A program made the translations under genes and the position numbers. From Cauispirillum nitrogeniifigens (lineage in GTDB: Bacteria; Pseudomonadota; Alphaproteobacteria; Rhodospirillales; Rhodospirillaceae), in the NCBI RefSeq assembly GCF_049800675.1, contig NZ_JBLOOT010000003.1, positions 186,001-250,000 on the forward strand: a stretch of DNA of 64,000 nucleotides, in the 5' to 3' direction. The notes beneath the pieces were generated by a model, which worked only from the letters and a program-made list of their open reading frames with translations, was not told the DNA's origin and searched no databases. This document shows positions 51,373 to 59,393 of the stretch, one piece after another; positions within the stretch are counted from its first letter, which is position 1, and each line of letters starts with the position of its first letter.

Positions 51373-51984
51373 TCACCCCCGGCGCAGGCCGAGCCCACGC
51401 ATCAGCTTGTCGGTTTCGTGCAGCGGCAGGCCGACCACGTTGGAGTACGAGCCGGCGATCTGCCGCACGTAGGCCGCCGCCAGCCCCTGGATGGCGTAGC
51501 CGCCGGCCTTGCCGTGCCATTCGCCGCTGGCGATGTACTCGTCGATCTGGAACGCCGACAGGCGGGCGAAGATCACGGCGGTTTCCACGCAGCGCGACAC
51601 CGCGCGGCCGTCCGGGGTGACGATGCAGACGCCGCCGAACACGCGGTGGCGCCGCCCCGACAGCAGGTCCAGGCACTTGCGCGCGGTCTTTTCGTCCTCG
51701 GCCTTGGGCAGGATGCGGCGGCCGACGCCGACCACGGTGTCGGCGGCCAGCACGAAGGCCCCCGGATGGCGCGGCGCCACGGCGCGGGCCTTGTCCTCGG
51801 CCAGACGCAGGGCGTGCGGGCGCGGGAGTTCCCCTTTCAGGGCGGCCTCGTCGACGTCGGCGGGGTCGATGGCGTCGGGCGTGACGCCGATCTGCGCCAG
51901 CAGGTCAACCCGGCGCGGCGATGCCGACGCCAGGATCAGGCGACCAAGCAGGGGGAAAGGCGTGTCGGTGGGGGAAGACGCCAT
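51373..51984 (-). CDS. maf: Maf-family nucleotide pyrophosphatase
   Basis: A 203-residue house-cleaning enzyme with LILASASPRRVDLLAQIG, the DTVV site (VLAADTVVGVG) and the C-terminal GGYAIQGLAA segment, which hydrolyses modified or canonical nucleoside triphosphates such as dTTP and UTP. It follows infA by 8 bp and precedes rng by 7 bp. Confidence 0.95.
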   Translation of the reverse strand: MASSPTDTPFPLLGRLILASASPRRVDLLAQIGVTPDAIDPADVDEAALKGELPRPHALRLAEDKARAVAPRHPGAFVLAADTVVGVGRRILPKAEDEKTARKCLDLLSGRRHRVFGGVCIVTPDGRAVSRCVETAVIFARLSAFQIDEYIASGEWHGKAGGYAIQGLAAAYVRQIAGSYSNVVGLPLHETDKLMRGLGLRRG

Positions 51985-51992
51985 CAGGCCGG

Positions 51993-52211
51993 TTACTTGA
52001 ACCGGAAGGTGATGCGGCCCTTGGTCAGGTCATACGGGGTCATTTCCACCGTGACCTTGTCGCCGGCCAGAACGCGAATGCGGTTCTTGCGCATCTTGCC
52101 CGAGGTGTGGGCAAGGATTTCGTGTCCGTTGTCCAGCTTCACACGGAACATGGCGTTGGGCAGCAGTTCAGTGACCACGCCCTGGAACTCGATCATGTCT
52201 TCCTTGGCCAT
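51993..52211 (-). CDS. infA: Translation initiation factor IF-1
   Basis: A 72-residue S1-fold protein with the highly conserved MAKEDMIEFQGVV start and KMRKNRIRVLAGDKVTVEMTP core. It blocks the ribosomal A site during initiation. A 102-bp gap separates it from the phosphatase gene upstream and probably holds its promoter. Confidence 0.98.
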   Translation of the reverse strand: MAKEDMIEFQGVVTELLPNAMFRVKLDNGHEILAHTSGKMRKNRIRVLAGDKVTVEMTPYDLTKGRITFRFK

Positions 52212-52313
52212 TACCGCTCCGCAGGGCCTTACAGACTGAGAAAAACCGGGAAGAATGAATGTTGCGAACCGGCGACAACGTCAAGAACTTTCTGCCGCCG
52301 CCCCATAACGCCC

Positions 52314-52766
52314 TCAAAGACGTGGCATGCGGGTCACGGGGAAGCGGTCCTCGATGCGCCGCACCAATTCGTCGCGCACGGAGCGGTAGGCGTCCAGGCG
52401 CATCTCCCGGCTGCCCTCGACCACCGACGGGTCGAAGGTGTGCCAGAACTCCACGTCGCAGGCCATGGTGCGGGTCATTTCCACGGCCTTGTGCTGGGCT
52501 TCCGGCGACAGGGAGATGACCAGATCGAAGCTGTCGTCCTCCAGTTCCTCGAAAATCCGGGGGCGGTGGCCGCTGATGTCGATGCCGATCTCGTCCATCA
52601 CCTGGATGGCAAAGCCGTCCACCTCGCCGCGCCGCACCCCGACCGAGTCGACGAAGACGCGGGTACCATGCAGGCGCCGCAGGATGCCCGCCGCCATGGG
52701 CGAGCGGATGGCGTTCATGGTGCAGGCGAACAGTACGGCGGAGGGCAGGCCATCCATGCCCCTCAC
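52314..52766 (-). CDS. Low-molecular-weight protein-tyrosine phosphatase
   Basis: A 150-residue phosphatase. The P-loop C-x5-R-S motif is in FACTMNAIRSPMA, and the distal Asp in TFDPS. It belongs to the LMW-PTP/ArsC-like superfamily. The conserved place between a UPF0262 gene and infA is typical of the alphaproteobacterial his-infA region. Its start overlaps the UPF0262 stop by ATGA. Confidence 0.9.
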   Translation of the reverse strand: MRGMDGLPSAVLFACTMNAIRSPMAAGILRRLHGTRVFVDSVGVRRGEVDGFAIQVMDEIGIDISGHRPRIFEELEDDSFDLVISLSPEAQHKAVEMTRTMACDVEFWHTFDPSVVEGSREMRLDAYRSVRDELVRRIEDRFPVTRMPRL

Positions 52767-53251
52767 CCCCGGATGTGCAGCACGCAGACCAGGGTGAACA
52801 GGCGGCGGGCGGTGTCGCCGTCGACCTCGATGCCTTTCTCCAGCAGGCGCTCGCGCAGCATTTCGGCGCCTTCGTTGTGCAGGCCACGGCGGCCCATGTC
52901 GATGGATTCGATCTTGCTGGGCGTCGCCGTGCGGATGGCGCTGTAGTAGCTTTCGCAGACCATGAAGTACTCCTTCACGATGTTGCGGAAGCCCTTCAGC
53001 GACAGGAACACCGCCGTCAGCGGCATGTCGCCCCGGTCATGGACATCGACGCACAGCTTGTCGCCGTCGATGGACAGGTGCAGCGTGTAGGGGCCGGTGA
53101 CGGAGCCGTCGAGTACGTGGAAGTGGTTTTCCTCCAGCAGGTCGTAGATGGCGACCTTGCGTTCGTGCTCGACCTCGGCCTTGCGGCGCACGAGGGTCTT
53201 TTCGTCCAGGCGGACGTCGATGATGACCTCGGTATCCGGCCGCGCGCTCAT
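52763..53251 (-). CDS. UPF0262 family protein
   Basis: A 162-residue cytoplasmic protein of the UPF0262 family, recognised from segments RRKAEVEHERKVAIYDLLEEN, LHLSIDGDKLCVDVHD and KEYFMVCESYYSAI. The function is unknown. It lies between hisD (24 bp) and the phosphatase gene (overlap), as in many alphaproteobacteria. Confidence 0.9.
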   Translation of the reverse strand: MSARPDTEVIIDVRLDEKTLVRRKAEVEHERKVAIYDLLEENHFHVLDGSVTGPYTLHLSIDGDKLCVDVHDRGDMPLTAVFLSLKGFRNIVKEYFMVCESYYSAIRTATPSKIESIDMGRRGLHNEGAEMLRERLLEKGIEVDGDTARRLFTLVCVLHIRG

Positions 53252-53275
53252 CGCCCCCTCCTCCCCCGGCAGTCG

Positions 53276-54571
53276 TTACAGGTTCAGGCGCAGGGCAACG
53301 CTGAGGCCGTGCGCCTGGAGCCCCTCGGCATCGGCCAGCGTGACCGCCGCCGGGCCGATGGCGCGCAGCGCCTCGGGCGTGCAGCCCAGCAGGGACGTGC
53401 GCTTCATGAAGTCCAGCACCCCCAGGCCCGAACTGAAGCGCGCCGAGCGCGCCGTCGGCAGGACGTGGTTCGGGCCGCCGACGTAGTCGCCCACCGCCTC
53501 CGGCGTGTAGCGGCCGAGGAAGATGGCGCCGGCGTTGCGGATGCGGTCGGCCAGGGCCATCGGGTCGTCCACCGCCAGCTCCAGATGCTCCGGGGCGATG
53601 CGGTCGGTCAGGGCGACGGCCTCGGCCATGTCGCGGACGACGATCAGGGCGCCGTGGTCGGTCCAGCTCTGGCGGGCGATGGCGGCGCGCGGCAGGGTCT
53701 GGAGGCGGCGCTCCACGGCCTGCTTGACGGCGTCCGCAAAGGCGGCGTCGTCGGTGATCAGGATGGACTGCGCGGCGGTGTCGTGCTCGGCCTGGCTGAG
53801 CAGGTCGGCGGCGATCCAGTCGGGATCGTTGGCGCCGTCGGCGACCACGAGGATCTCCGACGGGCCGGCGATCATGTCGATGCCCACGGTGCCGAAGACC
53901 TGACGCTTGGCGGCGGCCACATAGGCGTTGCCGGGGCCGACGATCTTGTCCACCGGGGCGATGGTCTGGGTGCCATAGGCCAGCGCGGCGACGGCCTGCG
54001 CCCCGCCGATACGGTAGATCTCGTCCACCCCGGCTTCCAGGGCGGCGGCCATCACCAGCGGGTTGATGACGCCGTCGGGCGTGGGCACCACCATCACCAG
54101 ACGCTCGACCCCCGCCACCTTGGCCGGAAGGGCGTTCATCAGTACCGACGACGGATAGGCCGCCGTACCGCCGGGCACGTACAGGCCGGCGGCGGCAACG
54201 GGCGTCCAGCGCCCGCCCAGGGTCACGCCGGCGGCGTCGGTAGCCAGCGTGTTGGCCGGCTTCTGCTGGGCGTGATAGGCGCGAATGCGGTCGGCCGCCG
54301 TGCGCAGGGCGGTGATCAGCTCCGGGGCGCACTTGGCGGCCTCGGACGCGATGGTCTCGGCGGGGATGCGCAGGGTCTCGGGCGACAGTTCGTCCAGGCG
54401 GTCGAAACGCTTGGTGTAGTCGACCACGGCGGCGTCGCCGCGTTCCTTGACGTCGGCCAGGATGCCCGCGACGACGGCATTGACGTCGGCGTCGGTTTCG
54501 CGCTTGGCGCCCAGCAGGTCGGTGAAGGCGGCCTCGAAGCCGGCGTCGGACGTGCGCAGATCAACGGGCAT
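53276..54571 (-). CDS. hisD: Histidinol dehydrogenase
   Basis: A 431-residue enzyme oxidising histidinol to histidine. Signatures: PGGTAAYPSSVLMNALPAKVAG, VDKIVGPGNAYVAAAKRQVFG, DMIAGPSEILVVADG and the zinc/catalytic region IAPEHLELA. An in-frame TTG at 54577 is rejected because a GGGAGG site fits the ATG at 54571. It overlaps the end of hisG by 11 bp. Confidence 0.97.
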   Translation of the reverse strand: MPVDLRTSDAGFEAAFTDLLGAKRETDADVNAVVAGILADVKERGDAAVVDYTKRFDRLDELSPETLRIPAETIASEAAKCAPELITALRTAADRIRAYHAQQKPANTLATDAAGVTLGGRWTPVAAAGLYVPGGTAAYPSSVLMNALPAKVAGVERLVMVVPTPDGVINPLVMAAALEAGVDEIYRIGGAQAVAALAYGTQTIAPVDKIVGPGNAYVAAAKRQVFGTVGIDMIAGPSEILVVADGANDPDWIAADLLSQAEHDTAAQSILITDDAAFADAVKQAVERRLQTLPRAAIARQSWTDHGALIVVRDMAEAVALTDRIAPEHLELAVDDPMALADRIRNAGAIFLGRYTPEAVGDYVGGPNHVLPTARSARFSSGLGVLDFMKRTSLLGCTPEALRAIGPAAVTLADAEGLQAHGLSVALRLNL

Positions 54572-55220
54572 CGACAACCTCCCGGAACTTGGCGATCCAG
54601 CCGTTCAGCTCGGCCGAACGGGTCTTGAGGGCGGCCCGGTTGACCACCAGGCGCGAGGTGACGTCGGCGATGTGCTCGACCTCCACCAGGCCGTTGGCCT
54701 TCAGGGTCGAGCCGGTCGACACCAGATCGACGATGCGGTGGCACAGGCCCAGGCTGGGGGCCAGCTCCATGGCGCCGTTGAGCTTGATGCACTCGGCCTG
54801 CACGCCGCGCGCGGCGAAGTGGCGGCGCGTCACCTCGGGGTACTTGGTGGCGACGCGGATGTGGCTCCAGCGCGCCGGGTCGTCCTCCGCCGACAGGTCG
54901 ATGGGCTCAGCCACCGACAGGCGGCAGGCGCCGATGCCCAGGTCGAGCGGGGCATAGATCTCGGGATAGCCGAACTCCATCAGCACGTCGTTGCCGCACA
55001 CGCCCAGATGGGCGGCGCCGAAGGCCACGAAGGTGGCGACGTCGAAGGACCGCACGCGGATGATGCGGATATGCGGATGATTGGTCGAGAAGGTGAGCTG
55101 GCGGGAGGCCGGATCGTCGAACGCCGCCTCCGGCTCGATGCCGGCGGCACGCACGAGCGGCATGCATTCCTTGAGGATCCGCCCCTTGGGAAGGGCGAGA
55201 ACCAACTGTTCGGGGCTCAT
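54561..55220 (-). CDS. hisG: ATP phosphoribosyltransferase, short form
   Basis: A 219-residue catalytic subunit for the first step of histidine synthesis. Segments LVLALPKGRILKEC, GVCGNDVLMEFGYPEIYAPLDLG and VDLVSTGSTLKANGL are diagnostic. The short form lacks the regulatory C-terminal domain and works with HisZ, which is not encoded in the window. It is followed by hisD in the same operon. Confidence 0.96.
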   Translation of the reverse strand: MSPEQLVLALPKGRILKECMPLVRAAGIEPEAAFDDPASRQLTFSTNHPHIRIIRVRSFDVATFVAFGAAHLGVCGNDVLMEFGYPEIYAPLDLGIGACRLSVAEPIDLSAEDDPARWSHIRVATKYPEVTRRHFAARGVQAECIKLNGAMELAPSLGLCHRIVDLVSTGSTLKANGLVEVEHIADVTSRLVVNRAALKTRSAELNGWIAKFREVVDAR

Positions 55221-55337
55221 CTCGACTCGGCTCTTCAGGACGCTGGAAGGAAACGGGAAAACACGGGCTGTTGCCCTGGGGTGCGCATGTTTACACGGAA
55301 CCCCCGCCCGTCACCAGCCCCTTGTGCCGCCGCGCCC

Positions 55338-55616
55338 TCACCCCCCCTTGGCGAAGTAGGTGACGCCGAAGAACCCCGCCGCGACGGCGACGACGCAGGC
55401 GATGACCACCACCAGCACCGTTTCCAGCACGCCGAAGCCCTTGGACTTCGCCTTGGCCGGCTTGCCGTTGATGGCGTCGCTGAGTTCGTTCAGGCGGGCC
55501 TGCATGTGGCCGCGCGCGGCCTTTTTCTTGTCGGCTGGCAGGCGTTCGTACATGGCCTGCAAGCGTTGCATTTCGCGGATGTTGTCCTGCCGCGAACGTG
55601 TCTTGGGATTGCTCAT
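55338..55616 (-). CDS. Small tail-anchored membrane protein of unknown function
   Basis: A 92-residue protein. The first 60 residues are charged and helical (MSNPKTRSRQDNIREMQRLQ onward) and one transmembrane helix (VLETVLVVVIACVVAVAAGFF) lies near the C-terminus, so it would be tail-anchored. No family is recognised. It lies alone between hisG and murA. Confidence 0.6.
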   Translation of the reverse strand: MSNPKTRSRQDNIREMQRLQAMYERLPADKKKAARGHMQARLNELSDAINGKPAKAKSKGFGVLETVLVVVIACVVAVAAGFFGVTYFAKGG

Positions 55617-55802
55617 TGCCCCTCGTCCCGATGCGCTCCCTCAAGCGCGAGCCGCCACAGGCCCCTGTGATTATTTTTCCCTGCGGCGGCAACACAAACC
55701 GTTCGCGCACTGCGGCACGTTCATCGGAACACTACCACTCCCCTTCAGACCTTCCAAGCGCCTACAACCGACGTTTGGCTGAGGGGACTTATCCTCCTGG
55801 CC

Positions 55803-57107
55803 CTAACCGCGCAGGCGTTCAATGGTGGCGCCACAGGCGGCCAGCTTGGCCTCCAGGCGCTCATAGCCACGGTCGAGGTGGTAGATGCGGTTGACGATGG
55901 TCTCCCCTTCCGCCGCCAGCCCGGCCAGAACCAGCGAGGACGAGGCGCGCAGGTCGGTGGCCATGACCGGGGCGCCCGACAGCTTGGGCATGCCGCGCAC
56001 GATGGCCGAGGACCCGTGCACGTTGATGCGCGCGCCCATGCGGGTCAGCTCAGGGACATGCATGAAGCGGTTTTCGAAGATCGTCTCGGTGATCATCGAC
56101 GCGCCGTTGGCGGTCGCCATCAGGGCCATGAACTGGGCCTGCATGTCGGTGGGGAAGCCCGGATAGGGCTCGGTCATGACGTCGATGCCCCGGATGTCGG
56201 CGTCGTCGGCCTTAACGCGGAAGCCCTTGGCGGTGGCGGTGACTTCCACCCCCGCCTCGGTCAGCACGTCGGCGACGGACTGCATGAGGTCCAGGCGGGC
56301 GCCCACCAGTTCCACGTCGCCGCGCGTGATGGCGGCGGCGATGGCATAGGTGCCGGTCTCCACGCGGTCGGGGACCACGGAGTATTCGGCAGCGTGCAGT
56401 TTGTCCTTGCCGCGCACCCGCAGCACGTTGGTGCCGATGCCCTGGATGTCGGCGCCCATGGCCACCAGGCAGTGGGCCAGGTCGACCACCTCGGGCTCCT
56501 GGGCGGCGTTGACGATGACCGTCTCGCCGTCGGCCAGGGAGGCGGCCATCAGGATGTTCTCGGTGCCGCCGACAGTGACCTTGGGGAAGATCACGTTGCC
56601 GCCCTTGAGGCGGCCGCCGTTGCGCTCCTTGGGCACGCGGGCGTTGACGTAACCTTCCTCCAGGGTGATCTCCGCACCCAGGGCTTCCATGGCCTTGAGG
56701 TGCAGGTCCACCGGCCGGGTGCCGATGGCGCAGCCGCCGGGGAGGCTGACGCGGGCCTCGCCGCAGCGCGCCAGCAGCGGGCCCAGCACCAGGATGGAGG
56801 CGCGCATCTTGCGCACCAGATCATAGGGCGCGGTGGTGTTGGTGATGTCGCGCGCGGTCAGGTCCAGGACCCGGCCCGAACAGTCGCCATGGCCCGCGCT
56901 GTCGCCGTTCATGCTCAGCTCCACCCCATGCTGCCCCAGCAGGTGGGCCATGGTGGTGATGTCGGCCAGATGCGGCAGATTGGTCAGCCGCAGCGTCTCG
57001 TCGGTGAGCATGGCGGCGGCCATCAGCGGCAGGGCGGCGTTCTTCGCTCCGCCAATGGGAATGATGCCGCGCAGCGGGTGGCCGCCGACGATACGGATAC
57101 GGTCCAT
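55803..57107 (-). CDS. murA: UDP-N-acetylglucosamine 1-carboxyvinyltransferase
   Basis: A 434-residue enzyme, first committed step of peptidoglycan synthesis. The catalytic cysteine is in GGCAIGTRPVDLH, which means the protein should be fosfomycin-sensitive. Other family signatures are IPIGGAKNAALPLMAAA and YPGFPTDMQAQFM. The ATG at 57107 fits the family; 18 more codons are open upstream. 186 bp follow before the next gene. Confidence 0.97.
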   Translation of the reverse strand: MDRIRIVGGHPLRGIIPIGGAKNAALPLMAAAMLTDETLRLTNLPHLADITTMAHLLGQHGVELSMNGDSAGHGDCSGRVLDLTARDITNTTAPYDLVRKMRASILVLGPLLARCGEARVSLPGGCAIGTRPVDLHLKAMEALGAEITLEEGYVNARVPKERNGGRLKGGNVIFPKVTVGGTENILMAASLADGETVIVNAAQEPEVVDLAHCLVAMGADIQGIGTNVLRVRGKDKLHAAEYSVVPDRVETGTYAIAAAITRGDVELVGARLDLMQSVADVLTEAGVEVTATAKGFRVKADDADIRGIDVMTEPYPGFPTDMQAQFMALMATANGASMITETIFENRFMHVPELTRMGARINVHGSSAIVRGMPKLSGAPVMATDLRASSSLVLAGLAAEGETIVNRIYHLDRGYERLEAKLAACGATIERLRG

Positions 57108-57219
57108 GGTCTGAAAGTCCTTACTCGAAACGAATGGCGCCAGGGGGGATGGGCGCATCATACAGACAATTGCGGCGGGCGCGAGGCGTTATCCCGCAGG
57201 AGCGGCCTCGCCCCCTCCT

Positions 57220-57774
57220 TTACAGCCGGGGCAGGGTCACGCCCTTCTGCCCCATGTACTTGCCCCGCCGGTCGCCATAGGACACCTCGCAGTCGCTGTC
57301 GGCCTTGAGGAAGATGAACTGGCAGGCGCCCTCGTTGGCGTAGATCTTCGCCGGCAGCGGCGTGGTGTTGGAGAACTCCAGCGTGACGTGGCCCTCCCAC
57401 TCCGGCTCCAGCGGGGTGACGTTGACGATGATGCCGCAGCGGGCATAGGTGGACTTGCCCAGGCAGATCACCAGCACGTCGCGGGGGATGCGGAAGTACT
57501 CCACCGTGCGGGCCAGCGCGAAGCTGTTGGGCGGGATGACGCAGACGTCGGTCTGGCGGTTGACGAAGCTCTTGTCGGAAAACTGCTTGGGGTCGACCAC
57601 CGCGCTGTCGACGTTGGTGAAGATCTTGAACTCGTCGGCCACCCGCGCGTCATAGCCATAGGACGACACGCCGTAGGAGATCACGCCGTCGCGGTTGAGG
57701 CGGTCGGTGAACGGCTCGATCATGCCATGGGTCTGGGCCATGGAGCGGATCCAGTGGTCGGGCATGACGGACAT
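57220..57774 (-). CDS. dcd: dCTP deaminase
   Basis: A 184-residue enzyme making dUTP from dCTP. Conserved segments are DGVISYGVSSYGYDARVAD, PPNSFALARTVEYF, the CxGKSTYARCGI region with the catalytic Ser/Arg, and GACQFIFLK. The length fits the monofunctional Dcd. The frame is open upstream but MSVMPDHWI is the family start. Confidence 0.96.
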   Translation of the reverse strand: MSVMPDHWIRSMAQTHGMIEPFTDRLNRDGVISYGVSSYGYDARVADEFKIFTNVDSAVVDPKQFSDKSFVNRQTDVCVIPPNSFALARTVEYFRIPRDVLVICLGKSTYARCGIIVNVTPLEPEWEGHVTLEFSNTTPLPAKIYANEGACQFIFLKADSDCEVSYGDRRGKYMGQKGVTLPRL

Positions 57775-57832
57775 GGGCAAAGGGTCTCCCTGGGTCAGGA
57801 CTTCCACATCTTGTAGACCACGCGGGGCAGAC

Positions 57833-58024
57833 CTACAACGCCTCGGAATCGTCGGCGGCATCCTTGTCGGCCCGCGCCCGCAGTTGCTCCTTGCGGCGGC
57901 GCAGGTTGGCACGCAGGGCCTCGGCCTGGCGGGCCTGACGCTCGGCGACGCGCTCGCGCCCGGCATCGCTCAGGCGGGTCGGCGTGGAGGACCGGGCGGG
58001 GGACTTGTCGGCGGCGTCGGACAT
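57833..58024 (-). CDS. Small charged helical protein of unknown function
   Basis: A 63-residue protein with a Ser/Pro-rich N-terminus and an Arg/Ala helix (RERVAERQARQAEALRANLRRRKEQLRAR, given by its ends RERVAE and RRRKEQ). It resembles small proteins found near dcd in related bacteria. The ATG has only a weak ribosome-binding site; the longer frame upstream has no better start. It ends 58 bp before dcd and may share its operon. Confidence 0.5.
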   Translation of the reverse strand: MSDAADKSPARSSTPTRLSDAGRERVAERQARQAEALRANLRRRKEQLRARADKDAADDSEAL

Positions 58025-58140
58025 GGGCTTGGCGGCTCGTGGAGGGCGGAAAGCCGCATGGTGCCTAGCGTTCGACGGAGCGTCAACCAAGGCCGTATCG
58101 GAAAAAACGACATCATCTAATTTTTTCGTGAACAAGACGC

Positions 58141-58169
58141 TTGCGCCCCTCGATCCCTTGTGCCATAAA
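58141..58169 (+). promoter_or_regulatory. Possible promoter of tRNA-Thr
   Basis: TTGCGC (58141-58146) and CATAAA (58164-58169) with 17-bp spacing, 75 bp before the tRNA. Confidence 0.4.
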
Positions 58170-58244
58170 GCGCGCCTCGACGCCGCCGGGGCACACCGAA
58201 AGCCGCGGAAATCAACGGGTCGGGGATTGGTTAGATCATAGTTT

Positions 58245-58320
<76 letters not shown>

Positions 58321-58328
58321 TTTCAGAG

Positions 58329-58366
58329 GCCCCGCAGCCGTCAGGCTCGCGGGGCTTTCTTTATTC
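58329..58366 (+). terminator. Terminator of tRNA-Thr
   Basis: GCCCCGC-AGCC (58329-58339) pairs with GGCT-C-GCGGGGC (58344-58355) with one bulged base, followed by TTTCTTTATT. The U-tract reaches the last codons of the convergent HEPN gene. Confidence 0.85.
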
Positions 58367-58750
58367 CTTTCCGGCGCACCACGTCCTGGCATCGCCGGCC
58401 AGGCTTTCGATCAGCGCGGCATGGCGCTCCAGAAACGCGCGGTCGGGCGGCGCGGCCACGCGGCCGGCTTCCGATGGATAGCGGTAGGCCGTGGCGAAGC
58501 GACTGAGGGCATCAAGGTCTACGAGATCGGCCCTCCACTCGTGCCCCGGCGGCAGCCGCGCCAGGAGCTGGCCGATGTTGTGCTCCGGCCCCGGATGAAT
58601 GCCCTCGGCCGCCAGGATCGCCTTGACCAGCTTCTCCGCCGCCTGCTGAAGATGATAGGCGCTGATGCGCGGCAGCACGCCGGCCATGTGGCGGGCGGCG
58701 GCCAGGTCCTCCTCCAGCACCTGGAAGAACCCCGCCACCACCGGCTTCAT
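58361..58750 (-). CDS. HEPN domain protein (toxin of an MNT-HEPN module)
   Basis: A 129-residue all-helical protein with the HEPN RNase motif R-x4-H at R28-H33 (PRISAYHLQQAAEK) and a typical AEKLVKAILAAEG helix. HEPN proteins paired with minimal nucleotidyltransferases act as toxins that cut RNA and are silenced by AMP addition. The ATG overlaps the nucleotidyltransferase stop (ATGA). The chosen start fits the four-helix bundle; the frame is open upstream without homology. Confidence 0.85.
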   Translation of the reverse strand: MKPVVAGFFQVLEEDLAAARHMAGVLPRISAYHLQQAAEKLVKAILAAEGIHPGPEHNIGQLLARLPPGHEWRADLVDLDALSRFATAYRYPSEAGRVAAPPDRAFLERHAALIESLAGDARTWCAGKE

Positions 58751-59256
58751 CGCCCGGCCTCCCGGCGCCGTCGTTCGGGACGGGAAACGTAGACCTCCCG
58801 CCCCTCCTCCCGTACCGACCGGATGAGCGACCCGGCTTCGGCGGCGAAGTCCTCCATATCCGAGGCGCGGCACACGGCGATGTCCACCCCCACCCCGGCA
58901 CCGATCACCGCCTCGGCCAGTTGGTCACGGCGGGTGTCCAGGCTGACAGGGTCGTCGTCGGGGAACACGGCCAGGAAGTCGAAGTCGCTGTCAGCACCCC
59001 CCTGCCCGCGCGCCCGGCTGCCGAACAGCCACAGGGCTTGCGGATGGGACGCATAGACCATGCGTCCGACCAGGAAATCCAGGGCCGCCCCGGCGTCGCG
59101 GAACGGGCCGACGGACTGCACCGCCGCCCCGGACGTCACCGCGTCAAGGGCGCACTGGACGGCATCGGCCCGACCGGCGCGCAGAAGCTCCAGCACCGCA
59201 TTGAGGATGCCGACATAGGCCGGATCGATCCGCACGGAGCGATTGGGCAGCGCCAT
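58747..59256 (-). CDS. MNT-type nucleotidyltransferase (antitoxin)
   Basis: A 169-residue protein with the minimal nucleotidyltransferase motif: LFGSRARG at G79-S80 and SDFDFLAVF with D91 and D93, and a third acidic residue in GVDIAV. Its partner is the HEPN gene, fused to it by ATGA overlap. In the type VII systems tested elsewhere, MNT transfers AMP onto the HEPN toxin. The N-terminal 60 residues are unusual for a minimal MNT and may be a further domain. AAGGAG lies 9 nt before the ATG. It is divergent from hcp. Confidence 0.85.
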   Translation of the reverse strand: MALPNRSVRIDPAYVGILNAVLELLRAGRADAVQCALDAVTSGAAVQSVGPFRDAGAALDFLVGRMVYASHPQALWLFGSRARGQGGADSDFDFLAVFPDDDPVSLDTRRDQLAEAVIGAGVGVDIAVCRASDMEDFAAEAGSLIRSVREEGREVYVSRPERRRREAGR

Positions 59257-59298
59257 GCGTTACGTCTCCTTGATTTCGCGTTACGTTTTCGTGTTACG
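59257..59298. repeat. Three copies of an 8-bp motif upstream of the MNT gene
   Basis: GCGTTACG at 59257-59264 and 59278-59285, and GTGTTACG at 59291-59298. The first copy lies between the ribosome-binding site and the start codon. They look like a set of regulator sites for autoregulation of the toxin-antitoxin pair. Confidence 0.5.
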
Positions 59299-59305
59299 CC
59301 CCACC

Positions 59306-59319
59306 TTGATCAAAGTCAA
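59306..59319. promoter_or_regulatory. FNR/NnrR-type box upstream of hcp
   Basis: TTGAT-CAAA-GTCAA matches the TTGAT-n4-ATCAA consensus in nine of ten positions. It is centred about 81 bp before the hcp start, leaving room for a class II promoter. Anaerobic or NO control of hcp-hcr follows by analogy. Confidence 0.75.
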
Positions 59320-59393
59320 GGCGCCCCTCCCCCGCACATGGTCAGAACATCGCGCAAACGCGCGAACGCGCATCAGAGGGAGGTCATTCATTC

